Shown: one piece after another, positions 45,279-56,961 of the stretch
Layout of the letters: each line of letters begins with the position of its first letter
Position numbering within the stretch: the first letter of the stretch is position 1
From: Clavibacter sp. VKM Ac-2873
Lineage (GTDB): Bacteria > Actinomycetota > Actinomycetes > Actinomycetales > Microbacteriaceae
Assembly (NCBI RefSeq): GCF_015351075.1
Contig: NZ_JADKRS010000004.1
Location: 124,001-188,000, forward strand
DNA length: 64,000 nucleotides
Direction: 5' to 3'
Program-made: the position numbers and the translations under genes
Notes under the pieces: generated by a model
Seen by the model: only the letters and a program-made list of their open reading frames with translations
The model's database searches: none
Told to the model about the DNA's origin: nothing

Positions 45279-46304
45279 TTGAACGGTAACGCCACTTTCC
45301 GGCATCGGAACACCTCCCTGCTGGGGCTCGCCAGCGTCCTCGCCCCGCACACCGTCACGTCGGTCGAGATCGACGACCGCCTGAAGCCCGTGCTCTCCCG
45401 GCTCCGCCTCCCCACCGGACTGCTGCAGCGGGTCGCGGGCGTCCTCGAGCGCCGCAACTGGGACGCGTCGATGTCCTTCGACGCCGCCGCCACGGAGGCC
45501 GGCCGCAAAGCGCTCGCCCAGGCCGGGGTCCAGCCGTCGCAGATCGGGCTGCTCATCAACACGTCGGTGACGCGCGCGCACCTCGAGCCGAGCGTCGCCG
45601 TGAGCATCCACAACGGGCTCGGGCTGCCGTCGTCCGCCCTCAACTTCGACATCGCCAACGCGTGCCTCGGCTTCGTCAACGCCATGACGCTCGCGGGCCA
45701 CCTCATCGACTCGGGCCAGATCGACTACGCGATGATCGTCGACGGCGAGGACGCCGGCGAGATCCGCCACAACACGGTCGCGCGCCTGCTCCGCCCGGAG
45801 ACCACCCGCGCCGACTTCCTCAGCGAGTTCCCGAGCCTCACGCTCGGCGCGGGCGCGGCGGCGGCGGTGCTCGGCCGCACGAGCGACCACCCCGAGGGCC
45901 ACCGGATCCTCGGCGGCGTCACGCGCGCCGCCACCCAGCACCACGAGCTCTGCATCGGCGACGTGGACGGCATGTTCACCGACACGAAGGAGCTCCTCCG
46001 CGGCGGCATGGAGCTCGTCGTCGACGCGTGGAAGGAAGCCGCCCAGGACGACTGGGACTGGTCGGACATGGACCGATACATCCTCCACCAGGTGTCGGAC
46101 GTGCACACCAACGCCATCGTCAAGGCGGCGAAGCTCGACAAGTCGCGCGTGCCGCTCACCTACCCGCGCTACGGCAACGTCGGACCCGCGAGCATCCCCA
46201 TCACGCTCGCCGACCAGGCGGACAGCCTCAGCCGCGGCGACCGCGTGCTCTGCATGGGCGTGGGCTCCGGCCTCAACACGGCCATGACCGAGATCCTCTG
46301 GTAG
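45279..46304 (+). CDS. oleA: OleA, thiolase-fold acyl-CoA condensing enzyme
   Basis: 341 aa from TTG; GAGG lies 6 nt upstream. The ATG at 45273 adds two residues but abuts the GAGG. OleA joins two fatty acyl-CoAs head to head to a beta-keto acid. The sequence shows OleA rather than FabH features: LLINTSVTRAHLEPSVA with the conserved Glu supplied to the partner subunit, FDIANACLGFVNAM with the active-site Cys (~residue 129), YILHQVSDVHTNA with His, YGNVGPASIPI with Asn, and the ending GVGSGLNTAMTEILW. First gene of an oleA-oleBC-oleD operon. Confidence 0.93.
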   Translation: MNGNATFRHRNTSLLGLASVLAPHTVTSVEIDDRLKPVLSRLRLPTGLLQRVAGVLERRNWDASMSFDAAATEAGRKALAQAGVQPSQIGLLINTSVTRAHLEPSVAVSIHNGLGLPSSALNFDIANACLGFVNAMTLAGHLIDSGQIDYAMIVDGEDAGEIRHNTVARLLRPETTRADFLSEFPSLTLGAGAAAAVLGRTSDHPEGHRILGGVTRAATQHHELCIGDVDGMFTDTKELLRGGMELVVDAWKEAAQDDWDWSDMDRYILHQVSDVHTNAIVKAAKLDKSRVPLTYPRYGNVGPASIPITLADQADSLSRGDRVLCMGVGSGLNTAMTEILW

Positions 46305-46311
46305 CCGCGGC

Positions 46312-49002
46312 GTGAGCGCATCGGCCGCGACCGCGCCGGCGACCCTCCCCGCGGCCGGGCCGGACGGTCGGCCGCTGCCCGGCCTCGACCCCGCCTGGTC
46401 GCGCGTCGTGCGCGCGGGCGGGCACGGCTGGCACCTGCTCGACACGGGGGAGCGGCTGGCGGCGACGGGCGCGCCCGTCGCCGGCACGATCCTGTGCGTG
46501 CACGGCAACCCGACCTGGTCGTACCTGTGGCGGCGCATCGCGGCGGAGTCGCTGGCGCGCGCCGAGCGGGATCCGTCGAGGCCGGCATGGCGCGTGGTCG
46601 CGGTCGACCAGCTCGACATGGGCTTCTCCGAGCGCACGGGCACGGCCCGCACGCTGCCGACGCGGCTCGACGACCTGCAGGCGCTCACCGACGAGCTGGG
46701 GCTCTCGGGATCCGGCGCCACGGCGCCCGTCGTCACGCTCGGCCACGACTGGGGCGGGGTCGTCAGCCTCGGCTGGGCGCTCCGCAACCGCGATGTGCTC
46801 GCCGGGGTCATGGCGCTCAACACGGCCGTGCACCAGGAGGAGGGCGTGCCCATCCCGTGGCCGCTGCGCCTGGCGCTCGCCACGGGGATCCATGACGCCG
46901 CCACGCGGGGCACGCCGGGCTTCCTCGCCACCACGCTCGCGCTCGCGCACCCCCCGCTCGAGCCGGCCGTGCGCCGCGCGTTCGCCGCGCCGTACCGGGG
47001 CGCCGACCGCCGCGCTGGGATCCGCGGCTTCGTCGCCGACATCCCCGTCGGCCCCGCGCACCCCAGCCACGCGACCCTCACCACGATCGCCGAGGGCCTC
47101 CGCGACCTCGACCTGCCGACCCTGTTCGTCTGGGGACCGCGCGACCCGATCTTCTCCGACGTCTACCTCTCCGACCTCCTCGAGCGCCTGCCGCACGCCG
47201 ACGTGCACCGCGTCGAGGGCGCCGGCCACCTCGTCGCCGAGGACCACGACTACGCGTCGACCGCGCTCGACTGGCTCGCGGACCGGATCGCGCCGGGATC
47301 CGCGCCCGCCGCGCGTCCCGCCGCGCGTCCCGCTCCGTCGCAGGCCCCCGACGCCGCACCGGTCCGCCTGCTCGGCGCCCTCCTCGAGGAGCTGCGCGAC
47401 AGCGACGCACCCGTGCTCGTGGAGATGGCGCCGCGCGGTGGCGGCTCGCCGCGCACCGTCTCGTGGCGGCTGCTCGCGCGCCGCGTCCGCGAGATCGCGG
47501 CGGGCCTCCACGCCCGCGGGCTCCGCGCCGGCGACCGCGTCTCACTCCTCGTGCCGCCCGGCGCCGACCTCACGGCCCTCCTCTACGCGTGCCTGCGCAT
47601 CGGCGCGATCGTCGTGGTGGCCGACGCCGGCCTCGGCGTGAAGGGCCTCGGGCGCGCGGTCGCGGGATCCCGGCCCGACATGGTCGTCGGCATCCCCGCG
47701 GGCCTCGCCCTCGCGCGCGCCCTCCGCTGGCCGGGGGAGAGGATCTCCGTCACCACCCTCGCGCCGCCGGTCGCCCGGGCGCTGGGCGTCGCGGCGAGCC
47801 TGCCGGAGATCGCCCGCGCGGGCCGCGCGCAGGTCCTGCCGCCCGAGCCCGCGGCCGACGACGACGCCGCGATCCTGTTCACCTCGGGATCCACCGGCCC
47901 CGCCAAGGGCGTCGTCTACACGAACCGCCAGCTGGCCGCCCTCCGCGACACCCTCGGCTCCCGCTTCGACGTGGGCGTCGGCACCGGCCTCGTCGCGGGC
48001 TTCGCCCCGTTCGCGCTGCTCGGCCCCGCCCTCGGCGCCACGAGCGTCACGCCGGACATGGACGTGACCCGGCCGCGCGACCTCACCGCGTCGGCCCTGG
48101 CCGCCGCGGCCCGCGCCGCCGACGCGACCGTCGTCTTCGCGTCGCCGGCCGCGCTCGCCAACGTCGTCGCCACCGCGGGCGACCTCACCGTCGACGACCG
48201 CGCGGCGCTCGCCCGTGTCCGCTCGCTGCTCTCCGCGGGCGCCCCGCTCTCGGAGGCCCTGCTCACGCGCGCCGCCGCGCTCGTCCCCGCCGCCGAGGTC
48301 CACACCCCCTACGGCATGACCGAGGGGCTGCTGCTCACCGACGTGACGCTCGAGGGGATCCGCGCGGCAGCCCTCCGCGGCGACGCCGGCGTCTGCGTCG
48401 GCGCGCCCGTCGGCCCGGTCGCCGTCCGCATCAGCCCGCTCGGCGCCGACGGCGCCGCGACGGGCGCGCTCACCGACTCGCCCGGCGTCACGGGCGAGAT
48501 CGTCGTGGCCGCGCCGCACGAGCACGACAGGTACGACCGCATCCACGTGACCGACCGCGCGGCCCGCCGCGACTCGGCCGACGGGATCCGCCGCCACCGG
48601 ACCGGCGACGTCGGCCACCTCGACGCCACGGGCGCGCTCTGGGTCGAGGGCCGGCTGCCGCACGTGATCACCGCATCGCACGGCGTGCTCACGCCCGTCG
48701 GCCCCGAGCAGCGCGCCGAGTCCGCGCCGGGCGTCGGGCGAGCCGCCGCCGTGGGCGTCGGACCCGCGGGCGTGCAGCAGCTCGTGCTCGTCGTCGAGAC
48801 CGCGCCGGCCGCGCGGCGCGTCGGGCTCGCGGACCCCGACCTCGCGTCCGCCGTGCGCGCCGCGGTCGGTCTGCCGGTCGCCGCGGTGATCGTCGTCCCC
48901 GTCCTGCCGACCGACGTCCGCCACAACTCCAAGGTCGATCGCGCGGGGCTCGGCCGCTGGGCTGCCGGGATCCTCGCGGGCGGCCGCGTGAGCGCCCCGT
49001 GA
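46312..49002 (+). CDS. oleBC: OleB-OleC fusion (beta-lactone decarboxylase and synthetase)
   Basis: 896 aa from GTG, 7 bp after oleA. Residues ~30-330 are an alpha/beta hydrolase of the haloalkane dehalogenase type: oxyanion motif HGNPTW (64-69), nucleophile Asp 146 in LGHDWGG, and GAGHLVAED with the catalytic His. This is OleB, which removes CO2 from the beta-lactone to give a cis-olefin. After a Pro/Ala linker, residues ~360-890 are an acyl-adenylate-forming enzyme: LFTSGSTGPAKG (near 523), YGMTEG, RTGDVG and a C-terminal RHNSKVDR. This is OleC, which forms the beta-lactone. Such fusions are known from Micrococcus. Its stop overlaps oleD (GTGA). Confidence 0.93.
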   Translation: MSASAATAPATLPAAGPDGRPLPGLDPAWSRVVRAGGHGWHLLDTGERLAATGAPVAGTILCVHGNPTWSYLWRRIAAESLARAERDPSRPAWRVVAVDQLDMGFSERTGTARTLPTRLDDLQALTDELGLSGSGATAPVVTLGHDWGGVVSLGWALRNRDVLAGVMALNTAVHQEEGVPIPWPLRLALATGIHDAATRGTPGFLATTLALAHPPLEPAVRRAFAAPYRGADRRAGIRGFVADIPVGPAHPSHATLTTIAEGLRDLDLPTLFVWGPRDPIFSDVYLSDLLERLPHADVHRVEGAGHLVAEDHDYASTALDWLADRIAPGSAPAARPAARPAPSQAPDAAPVRLLGALLEELRDSDAPVLVEMAPRGGGSPRTVSWRLLARRVREIAAGLHARGLRAGDRVSLLVPPGADLTALLYACLRIGAIVVVADAGLGVKGLGRAVAGSRPDMVVGIPAGLALARALRWPGERISVTTLAPPVARALGVAASLPEIARAGRAQVLPPEPAADDDAAILFTSGSTGPAKGVVYTNRQLAALRDTLGSRFDVGVGTGLVAGFAPFALLGPALGATSVTPDMDVTRPRDLTASALAAAARAADATVVFASPAALANVVATAGDLTVDDRAALARVRSLLSAGAPLSEALLTRAAALVPAAEVHTPYGMTEGLLLTDVTLEGIRAAALRGDAGVCVGAPVGPVAVRISPLGADGAATGALTDSPGVTGEIVVAAPHEHDRYDRIHVTDRAARRDSADGIRRHRTGDVGHLDATGALWVEGRLPHVITASHGVLTPVGPEQRAESAPGVGRAAAVGVGPAGVQQLVLVVETAPAARRVGLADPDLASAVRAAVGLPVAAVIVVPVLPTDVRHNSKVDRAGLGRWAAGILAGGRVSAP

Positions 49003-50027
49003 TCGTCCTCGTCACGGGCGCGAGCGGCATGCTCGGCCGCACCGTCGCCGAGCGCCTCGCCGCCGCGGGGCACGCGGTCCGCACCTTCCAGCGCCAGCCG
49101 TCCGGCCTCGCGGGGACCGGCACCGCGCCGGTGCCCGGAGCCGTCGTCGACCTCCGCGGCAGCGTCACCGACCCGGCCGCCGTCGTCCGCGCGGTCGACG
49201 GGGTCGACGCCGTGATCCACCTGGCCGCCAAGGTCTCGCTCGCGGGGGATCCGGCCGACTTCCGCGCGGTGAACGTCGAGGGCACCCGCTCGCTCCTCGA
49301 GGCAGCCCGCGCAGCCGGCGTCACGCGGTTCGTCCAGGTCTCCTCGCCGTCGGTCGCGCACACGGGCCTCTCCATCACGGGTGACGGCGCCGGCCCCGCG
49401 GATCCCGTCCGCGCGCGCGGCGACTACGCCCGCACCAAGGCCGAGGGCGAGCTGATCGCGCTGGCCGCGGACGACCCCACGATGCGCGTGCTCGCCGTCC
49501 GCCCGCACCTCGTCTGGGGCCCGGGGGACCCGCAGCTCGTCGCCCGCATCGTCGACCGCGCCGCCCGCGGCCGCCTCCCGCTCCTCGGCCACGGCGCCGC
49601 CCTCATCGACACCGTCTACCGCGACAACGCCGCCGATGCCATCGTCGCCGCGCTCGACGCAGCGGACACCGCGCACGGCCGCGCCTACGTCGTCACGAAC
49701 GGCGAGCCGCGTCCCGTGGCGGAGCTGCTCGCCGGCATGTGCCGCGCGGCCGGCGTGCCCGCGCCCCGGATCCGCGTGCCCGCCGCCCTCGCCCACGCCG
49801 CCGGGGGAGCGGTGGAGCGCGTCTGGGCCGTGCGCCCCGGATCCGACGAGCCGCCCATGACCCGCTTCCTCGCGGAGCAGCTCTCCACCGCGCACTGGTT
49901 CGACCAGCGGGAGACCCGCCGCGCGCTCGGCTGGACGCCGGCCGTCTCCCTCGACGAGGGCTTCGAGCGCCTGCGCCTCTCGTACGCCGCCGCGCGCGGA
50001 GCCGGCCCGGGCGGATCGCTAGGCTGA
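48999..50027 (+). CDS. oleD: OleD, NAD(P)H-dependent 2-alkyl-3-ketoacid reductase
   Basis: 342 aa from GTG overlapping the oleBC stop. Extended short-chain dehydrogenase (3-beta-HSD-like): [16 protein letters not shown] binds the cofactor, [19 protein letters not shown] gives the catalytic Ser, and [10 protein letters not shown] the YxxxK pair. Substrate-side part has [13 protein letters not shown]. By context it reduces the OleA product to the beta-hydroxy acid used by OleC. The gene completes the ole set; proS follows after 4 bp. Confidence 0.92.
   Translation: MIVLVTGASGMLGRTVAERLAAAGHAVRTFQRQPSGLAGTGTAPVPGAVVDLRGSVTDPAAVVRAVDGVDAVIHLAAKVSLAGDPADFRAVNVEGTRSLLEAARAAGVTRFVQVSSPSVAHTGLSITGDGAGPADPVRARGDYARTKAEGELIALAADDPTMRVLAVRPHLVWGPGDPQLVARIVDRAARGRLPLLGHGAALIDTVYRDNAADAIVAALDAADTAHGRAYVVTNGEPRPVAELLAGMCRAAGVPAPRIRVPAALAHAAGGAVERVWAVRPGSDEPPMTRFLAEQLSTAHWFDQRETRRALGWTPAVSLDEGFERLRLSYAAARGAGPGGSLG
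50020..50025 (+). promoter_or_regulatory. -10-like TAGGCT with 6-nt spacing to proS
   Basis: TAGGCT lies in the last codons of oleD and ends exactly 6 nt before the proS GTG. No ribosome binding site. proS could thus be made from its own leaderless mRNA as well as by read-through from ole. Confidence 0.5.
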
Positions 50028-50031
50028 TCCG

Positions 50032-51804
50032 GTGTCCACACGCCTCTCGAAGCTCTTCGTCCGCACCCTCCGGGAAGACCCCGTCGACGCCGAGGTGGCC
50101 AGCCACCGCCTCCTCGTGCGCGCCGGCTACATCCGCCGCCAGGCCCCCGGCATCTTCGCCTGGCTGCCGCTCGGCCTCCGCGTCAAGAACAAGGTCGAGG
50201 CCATCGTCCGCGAGGAGATGGAGCGCATCGGCGCCCAGGAGGTGCACTTCCCCGCGCTGCTCCCCGCCGAGCCGTACCAGGCCACCGGCCGCTACGACGA
50301 GTACGGGCCCGGGATGTTCCGCCTCGAGGACCGCAAGCGCGCGCCCATGGTGCTCGCGCCCACGCACGAGGAGTTCTTCGCGCTGCTCGTGAAGGACCTC
50401 TACTCGAGCTACAAGGACCTGCCCCTGTCGATCTACCAGATCCAGGACAAGTACCGCGACGAGGCCCGCCCCCGCGCCGGCATCCTCCGCGGCCGCGAGT
50501 TCACGATGAAGGACGCCTACTCCTTCGACCACACCGACGCGGGCCTCGCCGTGAGCTACCAGGCCCAGCGCGACGCCTACGAGCGGATCTTCCAGCGCCT
50601 CGGCCTCGAGTACGTCATCGTCGCCGCCGACGCGGGCGCCATGGGCGGGTCCAAGAGCGAGGAGTTCCTGCACCCCACGCCCATCGGCGAGGACACCTTC
50701 GTGCGCAGCCCCGGTGGCTACGCGGCCAACGTCGAGGCCTTCACCACCCTCGTCCCCGACGCGATCCCCGTCGAGGGCCAGCCCGCCGCGCGCGTCTTCG
50801 ACTCGCCCGACACCCCCACCATCGCCACCCTCGTCGACCTCGCGAACGCGCGGGAGCCCCGCGAGGACGGCCGCGCCTGGACCGCGGCGGACACGTTGAA
50901 GAACATCGTGCTCGCGCTCACCCACCTGGACGGGACGCGCGAGCTCGTCGTCGTCGGGATCCCCGGCGACCGTGACATCGACCTCAAGCGCGCCGAGGTG
51001 GCCTTCTTCCCCGCCGAGGTGGAGCCCGCCACCGAGGGCGACCTCGCGAAGCAGCCGGGCCTCGTGAAGGGCTACATCGGCCCGTGGTCGGCGGACGGCC
51101 CCGTCCTCGGATCGACGTCCAGCACGAAGGTGCGCTACGTGGTCGACCCCCGCGTGGTCGACGGCACCTCCTGGATCACGGGCGCCAACGTCGCCGGGAA
51201 GCACGTCCTCTCGCTCGTCGCCGGCCGCGACTTCACGCCCGACGGCGTGGTCGAGGCCGCGGACGTCCGCGACGGCGACCCCGCGCCCGACGGATCCGGC
51301 CCCATCAGCACCGCGCGCGGCACCGAGATCGGCCACGTGTTCGAGCTCGGCCGCATGTACGCGGAGGCCCTCGGCCTCAAGGTGCTCGACGAGAACGGCA
51401 AGCTCGTCACCGTCACGATGGGCTCCTATGGCATCGGCATCACCCGCAACCTCGCGCTCGTCGCCGAGGCCACGCAGGACGGCCGCGGCCTCCTCTGGCC
51501 CGCGTCCATCAGCCCGTTCGACGTGCACGTCGTCATGACCGGCAAGGACGAGGGCGTCAGGACCGCGAGCGAGGAGCTCGTGGACGCGCTCGACGCCGCC
51601 GGCCTCGACGTGCTCTTCGACGACCGGCCCAAGGTCTCGCCCGGCGTGAAGTTCGGCGACGCCGAGCTCATCGGGGTGCCGACCATCGTCATCGTCGGCC
51701 GCGGCGCCGTCGACGGCATGGCCGAGCTCTGGGACCGCCGGACGAACGAGCGCACCCCGCTCGCGCTCGCCGACGTCGTGGGCGCGCTCACCGCCGACCG
51801 CTGA
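50032..51804 (+). CDS. proS: Prolyl-tRNA synthetase, bacterial type
   Basis: 590 aa from GTG. Class II synthetase: motif 1 region [14 protein letters not shown], motif 2 [26 protein letters not shown], an editing (INS) domain in the middle ([11 protein letters not shown] start, YFINS-like [11 protein letters not shown]), motif 3 [13 protein letters not shown], and the anticodon-binding domain ([12 protein letters not shown]). Length is normal for the bacterial type with editing domain. Followed by the hairpin at 51822 and nusA. Confidence 0.97.
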   Translation: MSTRLSKLFVRTLREDPVDAEVASHRLLVRAGYIRRQAPGIFAWLPLGLRVKNKVEAIVREEMERIGAQEVHFPALLPAEPYQATGRYDEYGPGMFRLEDRKRAPMVLAPTHEEFFALLVKDLYSSYKDLPLSIYQIQDKYRDEARPRAGILRGREFTMKDAYSFDHTDAGLAVSYQAQRDAYERIFQRLGLEYVIVAADAGAMGGSKSEEFLHPTPIGEDTFVRSPGGYAANVEAFTTLVPDAIPVEGQPAARVFDSPDTPTIATLVDLANAREPREDGRAWTAADTLKNIVLALTHLDGTRELVVVGIPGDRDIDLKRAEVAFFPAEVEPATEGDLAKQPGLVKGYIGPWSADGPVLGSTSSTKVRYVVDPRVVDGTSWITGANVAGKHVLSLVAGRDFTPDGVVEAADVRDGDPAPDGSGPISTARGTEIGHVFELGRMYAEALGLKVLDENGKLVTVTMGSYGIGITRNLALVAEATQDGRGLLWPASISPFDVHVVMTGKDEGVRTASEELVDALDAAGLDVLFDDRPKVSPGVKFGDAELIGVPTIVIVGRGAVDGMAELWDRRTNERTPLALADVVGALTADR

Positions 51805-51821
51805 TCCGCACCGCGCCCCCG

Positions 51822-51861
51822 CTCGAGGCTGCCCGACCCCTCCCGGTCGGGTAGCCTCGAG
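51822..51861 (+). terminator. proS terminator overlapping the nusA promoter
   Basis: 17-bp arms CTCGAGGCTGCCCGACC and GGTCGGGTAGCCTCGAG pair with one G-U exception around a CCTCCC loop, and TGTTTCC follows. The right arm contains TAGCCT, a -10-like hexamer 33 bp before nusA. Confidence 0.8.
51852..51857 (+). promoter_or_regulatory. -10-like TAGCCT of nusA
   Basis: TAGCCT lies inside the descending arm of the hairpin at 51822-51861. The nusA leader would start near 51864 and include the GAGGAG ribosome binding site. Confidence 0.4.
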
Positions 51862-51890
51862 TGTTTCCAACCGAATAGAGGAGTCGCACC

Positions 51891-52898
51891 GTGGACATCG
51901 ACCTGAGCGTCTTGCGCCTGATGGAGCGCGAGCGCGAGATCCCGTTCGAGGAGCTCGTCTCGATCATCGAGCAGGCCATCCTCACCGCCTACCTCAAGCA
52001 CACCGACCAGGCCGACGCCAAGCCCGTCGCCGACGGCGTGCCCCCCGCCCGCGTGCACCTGGACCGCAAGTCCGGCCACGTCTCCGTGCACGTCCCCGAG
52101 CTCGACGAGGACGGCCTCGTCATCGGCGAGTCCGAGGACAGCCCGAGCGACTTCGGCCGCATCGCCGCCTTCGCCGCCAAGCAGGTCATCAACCAGCGCC
52201 TGCGCGACATCGGCGACGACCGCATCCTCGGCGAGTTCAAGGGCCGCGAGGGCGACATCGTCGCCGGCGTCATCCAGCAGGGCCCGAACCCCCGCATGAT
52301 CCACGTCGACCTCGGCACCATCGAGGCGATCCTGCCGCCCGAGGAGCAGGTGCCCGGCGAGAAGTACGTGCACGGCTCGCGCCTGCGCGTCTACGTCACG
52401 AGCGTCTCCCGCGGGGCCAAGGGCCCGCAGATCACGGTCTCGCGCACGCACCCGTCGCTCGTCCGCAAGCTGTTCGCGCTCGAGGTGCCGGAGATCGCGC
52501 AGGGTCTCGTCGAGATCGTGTCGCTCGCCCGCGAGGCCGGCCACCGCACCAAGATCGCGGTGCGCGCGACCGAGCCGGGCATCAACGCCAAGGGCGCCTG
52601 CATCGGCGAGCTGGGCCAGCGCGTCCGCGCGGTCACGGCCGAGCTCAACGACGAGAAGATCGACATCGTCGACTACTCCGAGTCACTGCCCGTGTTCGTC
52701 GGCAACGCGCTCTCGCCCGCCCGGGTCACGAGCTCGTTCGTCATCGACCAGGCGACCAAGGCCGTGCGCGCGCTCGTGCCGGACTACCAGCTGTCGCTCG
52801 CCATCGGCAAGGAGGGGCAGAACGCCCGACTCGCCGCCAAGCTCACGGGCGCGAAGATCGACATCCAGCCCGACTCGATCCTCGAGGGCGACGACTGA
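51891..52898 (+). CDS. nusA: Transcription termination/antitermination factor NusA
   Basis: 335 aa from GTG with GAGGAG upstream. N-terminal RNAP-binding domain, S1 domain (about 115-185, [19 protein letters not shown]), KH1 and KH2 ([33 protein letters not shown]). It lacks the C-terminal AR repeats of E. coli NusA, as usual in actinobacteria. First gene of nusA-ylxR-infB-rbfA. The usual rimP gene is not found upstream. Confidence 0.96.
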   Translation: MDIDLSVLRLMEREREIPFEELVSIIEQAILTAYLKHTDQADAKPVADGVPPARVHLDRKSGHVSVHVPELDEDGLVIGESEDSPSDFGRIAAFAAKQVINQRLRDIGDDRILGEFKGREGDIVAGVIQQGPNPRMIHVDLGTIEAILPPEEQVPGEKYVHGSRLRVYVTSVSRGAKGPQITVSRTHPSLVRKLFALEVPEIAQGLVEIVSLAREAGHRTKIAVRATEPGINAKGACIGELGQRVRAVTAELNDEKIDIVDYSESLPVFVGNALSPARVTSSFVIDQATKAVRALVPDYQLSLAIGKEGQNARLAAKLTGAKIDIQPDSILEGDD

Positions 52899-52948
52899 GC
52901 GCCGCCCGCCGGGACCCGGCCTCCCCGCCGCCGGACGCAGGGGGTAGT

Positions 52949-53242
52949 ATGGATCCGGTAAGAACGTGCGTCGGCTGTCGTCGGCGTGCCCCGAGGTCCG
53001 CTCTCCAGCGGATCGTCGCCGACACCTCCACCCGCTCCCTCGTCCTCGACGAGCGCGCGGTGATGGCCGGCAGGGGCGCGTGGATCCATCCGACCATCGA
53101 GTGCATCGACAGAGCGATCGCGCGGCGTGCCTTCGGGCGGGCCCTGCGGAGCGACGTGGCGCTCGACCCCGCAGCTCTTGGGGGACTACGAGAGCGGCTC
53201 GCGGCCCAGCCGAGCGCGCGAGCATCCGAGAGAACAGGCTGA
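52949..53242 (+). CDS. ylxR: YlxR-family RNA-binding protein
   Basis: 97 aa. The DUF448 signature is at the N-terminus (MDPVRTCVGCRRR), followed by GRGAWIHPTIECIDRAIARRAFGRAL. Small nucleic-acid-binding protein, in Bacillus reported as an RNase P modulator. It sits in its usual place between nusA and infB. AGGGGG precedes the ATG. Confidence 0.93.
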   Translation: MDPVRTCVGCRRRAPRSALQRIVADTSTRSLVLDERAVMAGRGAWIHPTIECIDRAIARRAFGRALRSDVALDPAALGGLRERLAAQPSARASERTG

Positions 53243-53338
53243 ACGGCACATGGACAACTAATGAGCGGCTCGAAATGAGATCCGTCCAGCACTAGCGGTC
53301 CCCTCCTGCCTGGGAGAGGACCCCCAGACAGGAGAACA

Positions 53339-56173
<2,835 letters not shown>

Positions 56174-56186
56174 CCCCGGCCGATCC

Positions 56187-56218
56187 GGGCCCCGCTCCCC
56201 ACCAGGGGAGCGGGGCCC
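56187..56218 (+). terminator. infB terminator hairpin
   Basis: Perfect 14-bp stem GGGCCCCGCTCCCC/GGGGAGCGGGGCCC with loop ACCA, 14 bp after the infB stop. Confidence 0.85.
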
Positions 56219-56225
56219 TCCCCGT

Positions 56226-56378
56226 CCCGCCACCCGCGGGGCACCAGCACGACCCGGGCGCTCGCGTCCGGTCGTTCCCGCCACCCGCGGGGCACCAGCA
56301 CGACCCGGGCGCTCCTGTCCGGCTGCACCCGCGACCCGCGGGGCACGAGCACGACGCCGGGGCTCGCCCGGCCGCATC
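56226..56378 (+). repeat. Intergenic 51-bp tandem repeat, about three copies
   Basis: Units start at 56226, 56277 and 56328. Copies 1 and 2 are nearly identical over the first ~40 bp; copy 3 is more diverged. Each contains CCCGCGGG and CACCAGCACGACCCGGGCGC (or a close variant). They fill the rest of the 226-bp gap between infB and rbfA. Read on the minus strand they would encode ARVVLVPRGW units, but no start, ribosome binding site or family supports a gene there. Confidence 0.85.
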
Positions 56379-56399
56379 CGTCACGGAAGGACGTCGACC

Positions 56400-56918
56400 A
56401 TGGTCGATCACGCGAGGGCCAGGAAGATGGCCGACCGCATCAAGGAGATCGTCGCGCGCAAGCTCGACCGGGGGATCAAGGACCCGCGTCTCGGATTCGT
56501 GACCGTCACCGACGTGCGCGTCACGGGCGACCTGCAGCACGCCAGCATCTTCTACACGGTCTACGGCACCGACGAGGAGCGCGCCGATACGGCCGCCGCC
56601 CTCAAGTCCGCCACCGGCATGCTCCGCAGCGAGGTCGGCAAGAACATCACCGCGCGCCTCACGCCCTCGCTCGAGTTCATCCTCGACGGCGTGCCGGAGA
56701 ACGCGGCCGCGATCGACGCGCTCCTCGAGGAGGCGCGCCGCCGCGACGCCGACGTGCAGGCGCAGGCGAAGGCCGGCGTCTACGCGGGCGACGAGGACCC
56801 GTACGTCAAGCCCCGCGTGATCGGGGAGGACGAGGAGGACGAGGACGAGGACGACGACGACGAGGAGGACGGCGACGACGTCGACCGCTCGGCGCCCGGG
56901 TACGCGCCCGCGCACTGA
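56400..56918 (+). CDS. rbfA: Ribosome-binding factor A with acidic tail
   Basis: 172 aa from ATG with GGAAGGA upstream. KH-like fold of RbfA: ARKMADRIKEIVARKLD, DPRLGFVTVTDVRVTGDLQHA, LTPSLEFILDGVPENA. It matures 16S rRNA in the 30S subunit, important in the cold. Family length is usually ~120-150 aa; here the last ~40 residues carry a run of about twenty Asp/Glu, then a short neutral end. The acidic tail may mimic RNA or regulate binding. Confidence 0.96.
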   Translation: MVDHARARKMADRIKEIVARKLDRGIKDPRLGFVTVTDVRVTGDLQHASIFYTVYGTDEERADTAAALKSATGMLRSEVGKNITARLTPSLEFILDGVPENAAAIDALLEEARRRDADVQAQAKAGVYAGDEDPYVKPRVIGEDEEDEDEDDDDEEDGDDVDRSAPGYAPAH

Positions 56919-56961
56919 TCCACCCGGCCGGCCGGCGTCCGCGTCGGGCGGACGCCGTGCG

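Noticed and set aside
52945-52950. TAGTAT as a promoter of ylxR
   Set aside because: It overlaps the ylxR ATG, so transcription would start inside the gene. AGGGGG before the ATG fits translation from a nusA read-through mRNA better.
53297-53322. Hairpin in the infB leader as a riboswitch or terminator
   Set aside because: Nine-bp stem with a mismatch and no T tract; it contains part of the region near the ribosome binding site but nothing like a known riboswitch. Mentioned only as a feature of the leader.
56226-56378. 51-bp repeats as a CRISPR array or a small repeat-protein gene
   Set aside because: The copies are contiguous with no unique spacers, only about three units exist, no cas gene is near, and no start codon with a ribosome binding site supports a protein.
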